Part shown: piece by piece, positions 8,379 to 16,475 of the stretch | Layout of the letters: each line of letters starts with the position of its first letter | Numbering within the stretch: the stretch's first letter is position 1 | Assembly (NCBI GenBank): GCA_003248775.1 | Contig: QFQX01000008.1 | Coordinates: 71,569 to 135,568 of the forward strand | Direction of reading: 5' to 3' | DNA from: Shinella sp. | GTDB taxonomy: Bacteria > Pseudomonadota > Alphaproteobacteria > Rhizobiales > Rhizobiaceae | DNA: 64,000 nucleotides | Translations under genes and position numbers: made by a program | Notes under the pieces: generated by a model | What the model was told of the DNA's origin: nothing | Seen by the model: the letters and a program-made list of their open reading frames with translations, nothing else | Database searches by the model: none

Positions 8379-9869
8379 ATGATCCAGTCTACCCATTCCG
8401 ATTTCGCATTCGGTCTCGACGACGACACCCTGCATGAAGAGTGTGGGGTGTTCGGCATTTTGGGACATCCCGATGCCGCGACCCTGACGGCGCTCGGCCT
8501 GCACGCCCTGCAGCATCGCGGGCAGGAAGCCGCCGGTATCGTTTCCTTCGACGGCAAGCGCTTCCACCAGGAACGTCATATGGGCCTCGTCGGCGACCAC
8601 TACACCAATCCGGCAACGCTCGCCCGCCTGCCCGGCAGCATCTCCATCGGCCACACGCGCTACTCCACCACCGGTGAAGTCGCCATGCGCAACGTGCAGC
8701 CGCTGTTTGCCGAACTGGAAGAAGGCGGCATCGCCATCGCCCATAACGGCAATTTCACCAATGGCCTGACGCTGCGTCGCCAGATCATCGCCACCGGCGC
8801 CATCTGTCAGTCGACCTCCGATACGGAAGTCGTGCTGCACCTGATCGCCCGCTCGCGCCACTCCTCCACGTCGGACCGCTTCATCGACGCCATCCGCCAG
8901 ATGGAAGGCGGCTATTCGATGCTGGCGATGACGCGCACCAAGCTGATCGCCGCCCGCGACATGACCGGCATCCGGCCGCTGGTTATGGGCGAACTCGACG
9001 GCAAGCCGATCTTCTGCTCGGAAACCTGTGCACTCGACATCATCGGCGCCAAGTTCATCCGTGACGTCGAGAACGGCGAAGTGATCATCTGCGAAATCCA
9101 GCCGGACGGCTCAGTCACCATCGACGCCCGCAAGCCGAGCAAGCCCCAGCCGGAGCGGCTCTGCCTGTTCGAATATGTCTACTTCGCCCGCCCGGACTCG
9201 GTCGTCGGCGGCCGCAACGTCTACACGACGCGCAAGAACATGGGCATCAACCTTGCCAAGGAATCCCCGGTCGAGGGCGATGTCGTCGTCCCGGTCCCGG
9301 ATGGCGGCACGCCGGCGGCGCTCGGCTATGCCCAGCAGAGCGGCATTCCGTTCGAATACGGCATCATCCGCAACCACTATGTGGGCCGCACCTTCATCGA
9401 GCCGACCCAGCAGATCCGCGCCTTCGGCGTAAAGCTGAAGCATTCGGCCAACCGTGCGATGATCGAAGGCAAGCGCGTGGTGCTGGTGGACGACAGCATC
9501 GTGCGCGGCACGACCTCGCTCAAGATCGTGCAGATGATCCGCGAAGCCGGCGCCAAGGAAGTGCATCTGCGCGTCGCCTCGCCGATGATCTTCTATCCCG
9601 ACTTCTACGGCATCGACACGCCGGATGCGGACAAACTGCTGGCCAACCAGTATGCGGATGTCGAGGCCATGGCGAAGTATATCGGCGTCGATACGCTTGC
9701 CTTCCTGTCGATCAACGGCCTCTACCGCGCCGTCGGCGGAGAGGATCGCAACGCAGCCCGGCCGCAGTTCACCGATCACTATTTCACCGGCGACTATCCG
9801 ACCCGTCTGCTCGACAAGAACGGCGAAGCCATGGGCAACAAGCTTTCGATGCTCGCCAGCAACGGCTGA
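8379..9869 (+). CDS. purF: Amidophosphoribosyltransferase
   Basis: A 496-aa enzyme of the first committed purine step: PRPP plus glutamine to phosphoribosylamine. An Ntn-type glutaminase domain begins with Cys22 (EECGVFGILG), implying removal of a 21-residue propeptide. The C-terminal phosphoribosyltransferase domain has the PRPP loop VLVDDSIVRGTTS at about 368-380. Length is typical. An SDR gene follows after 27 bp and may be cotranscribed. Confidence 0.97.
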   Translation: MIQSTHSDFAFGLDDDTLHEECGVFGILGHPDAATLTALGLHALQHRGQEAAGIVSFDGKRFHQERHMGLVGDHYTNPATLARLPGSISIGHTRYSTTGEVAMRNVQPLFAELEEGGIAIAHNGNFTNGLTLRRQIIATGAICQSTSDTEVVLHLIARSRHSSTSDRFIDAIRQMEGGYSMLAMTRTKLIAARDMTGIRPLVMGELDGKPIFCSETCALDIIGAKFIRDVENGEVIICEIQPDGSVTIDARKPSKPQPERLCLFEYVYFARPDSVVGGRNVYTTRKNMGINLAKESPVEGDVVVPVPDGGTPAALGYAQQSGIPFEYGIIRNHYVGRTFIEPTQQIRAFGVKLKHSANRAMIEGKRVVLVDDSIVRGTTSLKIVQMIREAGAKEVHLRVASPMIFYPDFYGIDTPDADKLLANQYADVEAMAKYIGVDTLAFLSINGLYRAVGGEDRNAARPQFTDHYFTGDYPTRLLDKNGEAMGNKLSMLASNG

Positions 9870-9896
9870 ACGCCAGAGACAAGAGACAGGCAGATC

Positions 9897-10637
9897 ATGA
9901 CAGTTGACCTGAAGGGCCGCATCGCGCTCGTCACCGGCGCCTCGCGCGGCATAGGCTACTTTACCGCGCTCGAACTGGCAAAAGCTGGTGCCCATGTCAT
10001 CGCCTGCGCGCGCACCGTCGGCGGGCTGGAAGAACTCGACGACGCAATCAAGAAGACCGGTGGCTCCGCCACGCTCGTTCCCTTCGATCTCGCCGACATG
10101 AACGCGATCGACGCGCTCGGTGGTTCGATCCATGAACGCTGGGGCAAGCTCGACATTCTCGTCGCCAATGCCGGCGTGCTCGGCGTCATCTCGCCAGTCG
10201 ATCATATCGAGGCCAAGGTGTTCGAAAAGGTGATGAACATCAACGTCACCGCGACATGGAGGTTGATCCGGTCGGTCGCCCCGCTGATCAGCAAATCCGA
10301 TGCCGGCCGCGCGCTGATCCTCTCCTCCAGCGCAGCGCACAAGTGCCGTCCGTTCTGGGGCGCCTATTCCGCATCGAAGGCCGCCGTCGAAGCGCTTGCC
10401 CGCACCTGGGCCGCCGAGACGCAGCGGCTGCCGCTGCGCATCCTCTCGATCGACCCCGGCGCAACCCGAACGGCAATGCGCGCCCAGGCTGTTCCGGGCG
10501 AAGATCCTGAAACGCTGCCGCATCCTTCCGAGGTCGCCGCCAGGCTTCTGCCGCTTTGCGGACCGGATCAGACGGAAACGGGCAAGCTTTTTGTCGTGCG
10601 AGAGAACAGGATCGTCGACTACCGCCTGCCGGAGTGA
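9897..10637 (+). CDS. SDR-family NAD(P)-dependent oxidoreductase
   Basis: A 246-aa classical short-chain dehydrogenase. It shows the Rossmann glycine motif TGASRGIG (residues 13-20), the NAG strand VANAGV near 95, the catalytic Ser region (LILSSSAA) and the YSASK motif with Tyr157 and Lys161. The purF-SDR-DMT arrangement on one strand with short gaps suggests an operon. Substrate unknown. Confidence 0.9.
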   Translation: MTVDLKGRIALVTGASRGIGYFTALELAKAGAHVIACARTVGGLEELDDAIKKTGGSATLVPFDLADMNAIDALGGSIHERWGKLDILVANAGVLGVISPVDHIEAKVFEKVMNINVTATWRLIRSVAPLISKSDAGRALILSSSAAHKCRPFWGAYSASKAAVEALARTWAAETQRLPLRILSIDPGATRTAMRAQAVPGEDPETLPHPSEVAARLLPLCGPDQTETGKLFVVRENRIVDYRLPE

Positions 10638-10679
10638 GCCTCAATTCCCCGGCGGGTATTGTCTTTTGCCGAGTGCCCC

Positions 10680-11567
10680 ATGCGTCCGAGAGACATCACA
10701 GCCTATAGCTTCCTCGCACTTGCGTGGGGAACGTCATTCCTGTTGTTGCTGAAAGTCGTCCATGCCTTCGGCTGGATCGGTGCGGTCACGTTTCGCGGCT
10801 TCCTTGCAGGCTTCATTCTGCTTGCCGCGACTAAGCTTACCCGGCGTAAGCTGGATTTCAGCGTCGGCCGGCTGCCGTTTTTGATCGTCGGGGCTACCAC
10901 CGTTGCGGGACAACTCATCGGTCTTTCCTATTCCACGCCGCTGATCGGCACGGCCATGGCCGCGATCTTCGTTGCCGCCATTCCCCTCTTCTCGATGATT
11001 ATCGGACAACTCTGGGGAATCGAGCGCATCACGCCGCCCCGCGTCGTCGGCCTGCTGCTCGGCACGGTCGGCATCGTCATGCTGGTCGGCTTCCCGGCGG
11101 TTCCGATCGATGCCTCCTTCCTGCTCGGCTGCGTCGGCATGCTGTTTTCGACTTTCTCGGCGGCATTCGGCAGCAATTATGCCAGCCGTTACCTGCGCAA
11201 CACCGGCGCATGGGAGGTCACCATCGGTTCCTTCCTCTGGGGCGGGCTGCTGACATTGCCGCTGCTCTATTTCGTGCCGGTCCCCACTTCGCCCGCAGCA
11301 ATCGATTATCTCTATCTCGTCATGCTCGCCGCCGTGATGAGTTCGCTGACCTACGTCGTCTACTTCGACCTCGTCGGTCGTATCGGCGCCACACGCACCA
11401 TCAGCGTCGAATTCGTAGTAACCGTCGTTGCCGTCCTGATCGGGGCACTGGTGCTCGGCGAACAGCTGACGGCGATACAACTCGTCGGGGCGGCGGTCAT
11501 CATCGCCGGCTGCTCGCTGGTGCTCGGCCTGCTGCCGCTCAAACCCAAGGCTCAGATAGCGAACTGA
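10680..11567 (+). CDS. DMT-superfamily (EamA) exporter
   Basis: A 295-aa membrane protein with about ten transmembrane segments arranged as two EamA repeats (about 8-135 and 150-290). ATG 10680 is preferred to an upstream TTG. Such proteins export amino acids, metabolites or drugs; the substrate cannot be assigned. The gene converges on the lysozyme gene with only 2 bp between stop codons. Confidence 0.88.
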   Translation: MRPRDITAYSFLALAWGTSFLLLLKVVHAFGWIGAVTFRGFLAGFILLAATKLTRRKLDFSVGRLPFLIVGATTVAGQLIGLSYSTPLIGTAMAAIFVAAIPLFSMIIGQLWGIERITPPRVVGLLLGTVGIVMLVGFPAVPIDASFLLGCVGMLFSTFSAAFGSNYASRYLRNTGAWEVTIGSFLWGGLLTLPLLYFVPVPTSPAAIDYLYLVMLAAVMSSLTYVVYFDLVGRIGATRTISVEFVVTVVAVLIGALVLGEQLTAIQLVGAAVIIAGCSLVLGLLPLKPKAQIAN

Positions 11568-11569
11568 TC

Positions 11570-12322
11570 TCAACTTTCCGCGACAACAGGCGTGAACAGA
11601 TGGGAAAAGCCGTTTTCCGAAGGGCATAGAGCATTCAGGTCCACCGGCCCCTCGATACCGTCAAGATTGCCGTTATCGGCAAACTGCCAGATCGACCACT
11701 CCTTGCACCCCTCCTGCTCCGGCTCCCGGGCAATGCTCCGGAGCCAAAGATAATGCGCCGGGAAGAGTTGATCGTTGCCCTTGAGATACTGGTCGTAGAA
11801 TTCCTGCGTCACATAAAAGATCGGCTTTTGCGGAAAGACGCCCGAAAGCTCGGCCATGAAGGCATTAACCTCGCTCGACAGTTCTTCGAGCGTCGGCACC
11901 TTGGGGCAATTGCCGGTGAATTCCATGTCGACCGCGATCGGTAGCGTCCCCTCCTCCTTCGGAACCGTGGCGATGAGGTTCCGGGCCTGATCCCGGCCCG
12001 GACGACAGAAGGTGAAGAAATGATAGGCGCCCCGGACAAGGCCGGCCTCCTTCGCCTGCCTCCAGTTTTCCGCGAACCGGCGATCCCTGAAATCGCCCCC
12101 TTCGGTCGCCTTCATAATGGCAAAGCGGACATTGGGAAGGGCCGCGACCTTCTGCCAGTCGACCTCGCCCTGATGATGGCTGACATCGATACCCTGAACC
12201 GGGAAATCTTCGAGAGAGGGAGGAGTGAAACGAACCATCTCGCGATCATACAGGAGAGAGCCGGCGATTGCAGCCGCAAGCAGGACCGATCCGGCCAACC
12301 AGACGCCCGTCGCCCTTTTCAT
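11570..12322 (-). CDS. GH25 family lysozyme, membrane-anchored or secreted
   Basis: A 250-aa glycoside hydrolase family 25 protein (muramidase fold). An N-terminal hydrophobic segment (about residues 7-25) acts as signal or anchor. The catalytic domain starts at GIDVSHHQGEVDW with Asp46, and the DxE pair appears in AVDMEF. YHFF and WQFAD motifs are also present. ATG 12322 is chosen over a TTG two codons upstream because GAGAGGA precedes it. It would cut N-acetylmuramyl glycosidic bonds in the periplasm. It may serve wall turnover; no phage genes are nearby. Confidence 0.9.
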   Translation of the reverse strand: MKRATGVWLAGSVLLAAAIAGSLLYDREMVRFTPPSLEDFPVQGIDVSHHQGEVDWQKVAALPNVRFAIMKATEGGDFRDRRFAENWRQAKEAGLVRGAYHFFTFCRPGRDQARNLIATVPKEEGTLPIAVDMEFTGNCPKVPTLEELSSEVNAFMAELSGVFPQKPIFYVTQEFYDQYLKGNDQLFPAHYLWLRSIAREPEQEGCKEWSIWQFADNGNLDGIEGPVDLNALCPSENGFSHLFTPVVAES

Positions 12323-12531
12323 CAGCAATTCCTCTCCCTTGCCTGATTACGATCCCGGATAGGCAAACTCTGCGCCGGGAGTGTGACACATCCGAATGCC
12401 CTGCCCTCCGGCCGCGTCACCGCGTTCGACCATTCTTGGTATCGACGTTAAAAGCCATGCTTGTTCCCTTCCCTTTGCCAATGGTTGCGATAGGTTCCCG
12501 CCCAATCTGGAACAAGGAAAGCAGAGCCTCG

Positions 12532-12936
12532 ATGTCGGTCCTGAAATACGCAGCGTTTGCCCTTGGCCTCGTCGCCACCCCCGCCCTCGCCGACGACCTG
12601 GTCGCGCTTAGCACCACAGCCACGTCGATCACCGGCGACATCAGCTTCGACGACTTTGAAATCGTTTTCGAAAACGGCAAGAAGCTGGTGTTCGATGAAC
12701 TGATCGCGGACAACTTTATTGTCAATGGCAAGAAGGTTCCGGCATCCGTTTACAGCGTCAAGGGAACCGCAAATCCAAAGCTCCTGAATGGCAATCGCCT
12801 ATGCGGCACAAGCCCCGTTACCTATCTCGCCTCGTGGCTCGATGACGATGTCACGATGATTGCGGTGTTCGAAACGCAGGACGCTCCGCAGAGTGACGAA
12901 GACATGTGCGCGCTCTACACCTACGTCTATCCCTGA
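12532..12936 (+). CDS. Small periplasmic protein of unknown function
   Basis: A 134-aa protein with a clear signal peptide (MSVLKYAAFALGLVATPALA, cleavage expected after ALA at residue 20). The mature part is acidic and has two Cys (in GNRLCGTS and EDMCALY) that could form a disulfide. AAGGAA lies 13 bp upstream of the ATG. A longer frame reaching back to 12268 would overlap the divergent lysozyme and lacks homology-like features. I do not recognise the family. Confidence 0.72.
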   Translation: MSVLKYAAFALGLVATPALADDLVALSTTATSITGDISFDDFEIVFENGKKLVFDELIADNFIVNGKKVPASVYSVKGTANPKLLNGNRLCGTSPVTYLASWLDDDVTMIAVFETQDAPQSDEDMCALYTYVYP

Positions 12937-13150
12937 CGGGTGACGGGAGCGCTGGAAAGCACCGTTCACGACCACTTGACCTTGCGCCCGACCCACGCCA
13001 TAACACCGCGCATGAAAACGACCATCTGCATTATTTGCGGGACTATTATTCGCTAGCGCAAACGCTGGCCCGGCCGTTTTCGTCTCCTGATCAAGTCCCA
13101 GATGACAAACGCCCCGGTCCAGCCGGGCAATTGCATTCCGGGAGACAGAC

Positions 13151-14695
13151 ATGGCCGCAGGCCTCAAGCTTTACAACACGCTCACACGCGAGAAGATCGA
13201 CTTCGAACCGATCGATCCCGATAACGTGCGTATGTATGTCTGCGGCCCCACCGTCTATGACTACGCCCATATCGGCAATGCCCGCCCGGTCATCGTCTTC
13301 GACGTGCTTTACCGTATGCTGCGGCACATCTACGGCGCGGAGAAGGTAACCTATGTCCGCAACATCACCGACGTCGACGACAAGATCAATGCCCGCGCTT
13401 TGCGCGATTTCGGCACTCAAATCGCCAACGGCTCGATGACGCTGAACGACGCCATCCGTGCGGTGACCGGCAAGACCGAAAGCCAGTTCCACTCGGATGT
13501 TGCCGCCTTGGGCTGCCTCGAGCCCACGCAAGAACCCCGCGCGACAGACAACATCACCCAGATGATTGCAATCATCCAGCGGTTGCTGGACAAAGACCAT
13601 GCCTATGTTGCCTCGGGGTCCGAAGGACACGAGGTGCTCTTCGCCACGGCCTCCATGGACAACTACGGTCAGCTTTCGAAGCGCAGGCTCGAAGACCAGC
13701 AGGCGGGAGCGCGTATCGCCGTCGAGGCTCACAAGATGAACCCCGCCGACTTCGTGCTGTGGAAGCAATCGGCAGACACTGAACCCGGTTGGAGCGCCAA
13801 ATTCACCTTTAAGGGTGAAGAGGTCACGATCCATGGCCGTCCCGGCTGGCATATTGAATGCTCGGCCATGTCGGATCGCTACCTCTGGGAGGAGATCAAG
13901 GACCGACTTTCGCCGCGCGCCAAGAAGCTCCCACACCAGTTCGACATCCATGGCGGCGGGCTCGATCTAATCTTCCCGCATCACGAGAACGAAATCGCAC
14001 AGTCCTGCTGCGCCTTCGATACCGACGTCATGGCCAATGTATGGATGCATAACGGCTTCGTGCAGGTCGAAGGCCGCAAGATGTCGAAGTCGGAAGGCAA
14101 TTTCGTCACCATCCACGAACTGCTAACGGAAGGATGGGATGGACGCACAATGCGTTACCTAATGTTGAAAACGCATTACCGTCAACCAATCAACTGGACA
14201 CGAGATGGTTTACAGCAGGCCGCTCTCGAACTTTCAAAACTAGCCAAGCATGTCTCCGGCATTCACCCGGACGGTAAGAATCAGAGCCGAGAGGTAATTG
14301 CGGCTTTATATGACGATCTCAACACCCCGGCAGCAATCTCCGAGTTACACAGATTGGCCTCCGCCACCTCAAATCGAGATCTGGCGACAAATGTAGTGAC
14401 GCCTAACGATGACGCCTATGAAAAATTGGCGAATGCTTTGGCGCTATTGGGTTTCGAGAATCTTGATAGCTTCGACGTGAATGCGATGTTCGCCAGAATT
14501 CATTCCGGCACCATCGAGCTTAGCGATGCCCAAATCAATGAGTTGGTTGCTAAGCGAAAGGAATGGATCAAGGCGAAGAACTTCGCGGAAGCCGACAAGA
14601 TTCGCGACGACCTCGCCGAGCGGGGCATCCAACTCAAAGACGGCAAGGATAAGGAGACTGGCGAGCGGATCACAACTTGGGAAATCAAGCGATGA
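13151..14695 (+). CDS. cysS: Cysteinyl-tRNA synthetase, 3' third apparently foreign
   Basis: A 514-aa class I synthetase charging tRNA-Cys. The zinc/HIGH region is intact (Cys31, then HIGNARP from His40), as are ECSAMS, FDIHGGGLD, HHENE and the KMSKS loop at about 310-314. The C-terminal DALD and tail regions follow. From about 14110 to 14570 the codon use changes sharply: in-frame TTA (3), CTA (4) and AGA (2) codons appear, which are nearly absent in neighbours, while the frame stays open. Directly downstream lies a second copy of the last 41 codons (see next entry). This pattern suggests that the 3' part was acquired from another lineage while keeping a complete enzyme. Confidence 0.95.
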   Translation: MAAGLKLYNTLTREKIDFEPIDPDNVRMYVCGPTVYDYAHIGNARPVIVFDVLYRMLRHIYGAEKVTYVRNITDVDDKINARALRDFGTQIANGSMTLNDAIRAVTGKTESQFHSDVAALGCLEPTQEPRATDNITQMIAIIQRLLDKDHAYVASGSEGHEVLFATASMDNYGQLSKRRLEDQQAGARIAVEAHKMNPADFVLWKQSADTEPGWSAKFTFKGEEVTIHGRPGWHIECSAMSDRYLWEEIKDRLSPRAKKLPHQFDIHGGGLDLIFPHHENEIAQSCCAFDTDVMANVWMHNGFVQVEGRKMSKSEGNFVTIHELLTEGWDGRTMRYLMLKTHYRQPINWTRDGLQQAALELSKLAKHVSGIHPDGKNQSREVIAALYDDLNTPAAISELHRLASATSNRDLATNVVTPNDDAYEKLANALALLGFENLDSFDVNAMFARIHSGTIELSDAQINELVAKRKEWIKAKNFAEADKIRDDLAERGIQLKDGKDKETGERITTWEIKR

Positions 14696-14877
14696 GCGAC
14701 GATCTTTCCGCTGCCGTCGAAGCGCTCGTCCAGATGCGGCTCGAAATGCTGAAGGCGAAAAACTTCGCTGAAGCCGACAAGATCCGTGACGACCTCGCTG
14801 CCCGTGGCATCCAGCTCAAGGACGGCAAGGACAAGGAGACCGGCGAGCGGGTCACCACATGGGAGGTCAAGCGGTGA
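14692..14877 (+). CDS. Stand-alone CysS C-terminal tail (remnant of native cysS)
   Basis: A 61-aa frame that overlaps the cysS stop by ATGA. Its last 41 residues (KAKNFAEADKIRDDLAARGI onward) repeat the end of CysS with only 3 amino-acid differences. By hand count 108 of 126 bases match between 14570-14695 and 14752-14877. The first 20 residues (DLSAAVEALVQMRLEML) also align loosely with CysS just before the repeat. Codon use here is native. It is best read as the orphaned 3' end of the original cysS, perhaps still translated by coupling. A functional free tail domain is possible but unproven. Confidence 0.7.
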   Translation: MSDDLSAAVEALVQMRLEMLKAKNFAEADKIRDDLAARGIQLKDGKDKETGERVTTWEVKR

Positions 14878-15269
14878 GCGAACGCATGATGGACCACATG
14901 TCCGTGCATGTGGCGGACCTCAAGACCATGCGGGCCTTCTATGAAAAGGCCTGTGCGCCGCTCGGCATTTCCGTCGTCATGCAGGTGACCAAGGAAATGA
15001 CCGGCTATGCCGACATGGCGGGTTTCGGCGGCCACAAGCCGTTCCTCTGGCTGGTCGGCACCGAGAAGACCACGCCTCCCCTGCACATGGCCCTGAAAGC
15101 CGAGACCCGCGCCGAGGTCGATGCCTTCTACGCGGCAGCGATTGCCGCGGGAGGGCGGGACAACGGCAAGCCCGGCATCCGCGAGCATTACCACCCCAAC
15201 TATTACGCCGCCTTCGTGATCGACCCGGAAGGGCACAATCTCGAAGCCGTCTGCCAGAAGCCGGAGTAG
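14874..15269 (+). CDS. VOC-family (glyoxalase-like) protein
   Basis: A 131-aa vicinal oxygen chelate protein with the expected beta-alpha-beta repeats: DHMSVHVADLKTMRAFYEKA at the N terminus and AAFVIDPEGHNLEAV at the C terminus, where His and Glu are typical metal ligands. GTG 14874 overlaps the preceding stop (GTGA) and has GGAGG 7 bp upstream. In the inferred ancestral order it followed cysS directly. Members include glyoxalases, dioxygenases and resistance proteins; substrate unknown. Confidence 0.87.
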   Translation: MSERMMDHMSVHVADLKTMRAFYEKACAPLGISVVMQVTKEMTGYADMAGFGGHKPFLWLVGTEKTTPPLHMALKAETRAEVDAFYAAAIAAGGRDNGKPGIREHYHPNYYAAFVIDPEGHNLEAVCQKPE

Positions 15270-15273
15270 AGCC

Positions 15274-15768
15274 ATGAGCGCCGCACCTGAACCGACCTAT
15301 ACCGGCGGCTGCCAGTGCGGTGCGGTGCGCTTCCGCGTCACTGGCGCGCTTACCGATTCCTCGATCTGTCATTGCCGCATGTGCCAAAAGGCTTTCGGCG
15401 CCTATTACGCGCCGCTCGTCTCCACGCGCGGGGCGAAGCTCGAATGGAGCCGCGGCGAGCCGAAGCGGTTCCGCTCCTCCAATTTCGCGTTGCGCGGTTT
15501 CTGCGAGAATTGCGGCACGCCGCTGACTTACGAGGCTCCCGACGGTATCGCGGTCGCGGCCGGGGCCTTCGATGATCCGTCGCTTCTGCCGCCGACCGTG
15601 CAGTTCGGGACGGAAGGCAAGATCGGCTTCGTCGATTACCTGCACGAACTGCCGGGACATCGCACGGAAGAGGATGCGGAAGCCGCACCCTTCGTGCTGG
15701 ATGTCGTGTCCTATCAGCATCCGGACCACGACACCCACGGCGACTGGCCGAGGGAGGAAACACGATGA
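15274..15768 (+). CDS. GFA-family protein (CENP-V/GFA fold), copy 1
   Basis: A 164-aa zinc-binding protein of the glutathione-dependent formaldehyde-activating family. Cysteine ligands appear in GGCQCGAVRF, CHCRMCQKAFG and FCENCGTPL. Not all members act on formaldehyde, so the reaction is unassigned. It is 4 bp after the VOC gene and overlaps the next small gene by ATGA. A paralogue with the same CHCRMCQKAFG motif lies at 16008. Confidence 0.9.
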   Translation: MSAAPEPTYTGGCQCGAVRFRVTGALTDSSICHCRMCQKAFGAYYAPLVSTRGAKLEWSRGEPKRFRSSNFALRGFCENCGTPLTYEAPDGIAVAAGAFDDPSLLPPTVQFGTEGKIGFVDYLHELPGHRTEEDAEAAPFVLDVVSYQHPDHDTHGDWPREETR

Positions 15769-15884
15769 CCGGCAAGAAACCCAATACCCAGATGCCGAAA
15801 TGGCTGCTCTACGGCCTCATCGGCAAGGGCGTCCTTGTCGCCGTCATCACCATCGGCGTCGTCACCTATGTAGCCCTGCGCTAG
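15765..15884 (+). CDS. 39-aa single-span membrane peptide
   Basis: A tiny gene starting with an ATGA overlap with the GFA gene and preceded by a strong AGGGAGGAAA ribosome binding site. The product has a basic N terminus (MTGKKPNTQMPKW) and one hydrophobic helix (about residues 14-37). Translational coupling to the GFA gene supports it being real. Function unknown. Confidence 0.65.
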   Translation: MTGKKPNTQMPKWLLYGLIGKGVLVAVITIGVVTYVALR

Positions 15885-15892
15885 TGGTGCGA

Positions 15893-15921
15893 TCCTGACA
15901 GATGGTACCCATCTGTCAGGA
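15893..15921. repeat. Perfect palindrome, 13-bp arms
   Basis: Arms TCCTGACAGATGG and CCATCTGTCAGGA flank a 3-nt loop (TAC), 8 bp after the 39-aa gene's stop. Its inner half (CAGATGG / CCATCTG) is shared with the larger palindrome at 15949-15995. No T run follows, so it is not a standard terminator. Confidence 0.75.
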
Positions 15922-15948
15922 CAAATCGCCCCACCAGATCAATAGTTT

Positions 15949-15995
15949 GTGGTCTGACCGAAACAGATGGGGACCATCTGTTTCGGTCAGACCAC
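15949..15995. repeat. Perfect palindrome, 22-bp arms, before second GFA gene
   Basis: Arms 15949-15970 and 15974-15995 are perfectly complementary with a 3-nt loop (GGA). Each arm contains GGTCTGACC or its complement, itself a small palindrome, next to AAACAGATGG. The structure ends right at the ribosome binding site region (GAGGAG) of the next gene. It could be a strong mRNA hairpin, a double protein-binding site, or a copy of a dispersed repeat. Confidence 0.8.
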
Positions 15996-16007
15996 GAGGA
16001 GAAGAAC

Positions 16008-16472
16008 ATGGAAGGCGTATTTACCGGTGGATGCCAGTGTGGCGCGGTGCGGTTTCGGGCTGAAAAGCTGGGGCGGCCGTCGATCTGCCATTGCCGCATG
16101 TGCCAGAAGGCATTCGGCGGCCTTTTCGGTGCGCTCGTTACCGCGGACCACGCGCATCTCACATGGACGCGCAGCCAGCCCACCCTGTTCCGCTCATCGG
16201 CCAAGGTAAAGCGCGGCTTCTGTCACAAGTGCGGGACGCCGCTTTCGTACCATGCCGGAGAGAGTATCGAATTCGCCATCGGCGCCTTCGATCACCCGGA
16301 ACTGTTGGAGCCGCAGGTGCAGGTCAACCATGACAAGCGTCTGCCGTGGATCGATCATCTTTTCGAAAAACCCGCCGTGAACACGCCTGAGATGGAAGCT
16401 TTCTTCGCATCCGTGGTTTCAAACCAGCATCCCGACCATGATACGGCGGCCTGGCCGCCGGAAGAGGATTGA
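16008..16472 (+). CDS. GFA-family protein (CENP-V/GFA fold), copy 2
   Basis: A 154-aa paralogue of the protein at 15274. It keeps all cysteine motifs: GGCQCGAVRF, CHCRMCQKAFG and FCHKCGTPL. The C terminus ends in a similar SNQHPDHDTAAWPPEED. The close spacing suggests a tandem duplication with later divergence. GAGGAGAAG precedes the ATG. proline iminopeptidase follows after 3 bp. Confidence 0.9.
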   Translation: MEGVFTGGCQCGAVRFRAEKLGRPSICHCRMCQKAFGGLFGALVTADHAHLTWTRSQPTLFRSSAKVKRGFCHKCGTPLSYHAGESIEFAIGAFDHPELLEPQVQVNHDKRLPWIDHLFEKPAVNTPEMEAFFASVVSNQHPDHDTAAWPPEED

Positions 16473-16475
16473 TCA

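Noticed and set aside
11570..12322. Prophage endolysin
   Set aside because: No phage genes nearby and the protein has its own signal or anchor; it is more likely a chromosomal lysozyme-like enzyme.
14110..15269. An integrated mobile element at cysS
   Set aside because: No integrase, transposase or attachment-type repeats; only cysS-derived sequence is present, so recombination with related DNA fits better.
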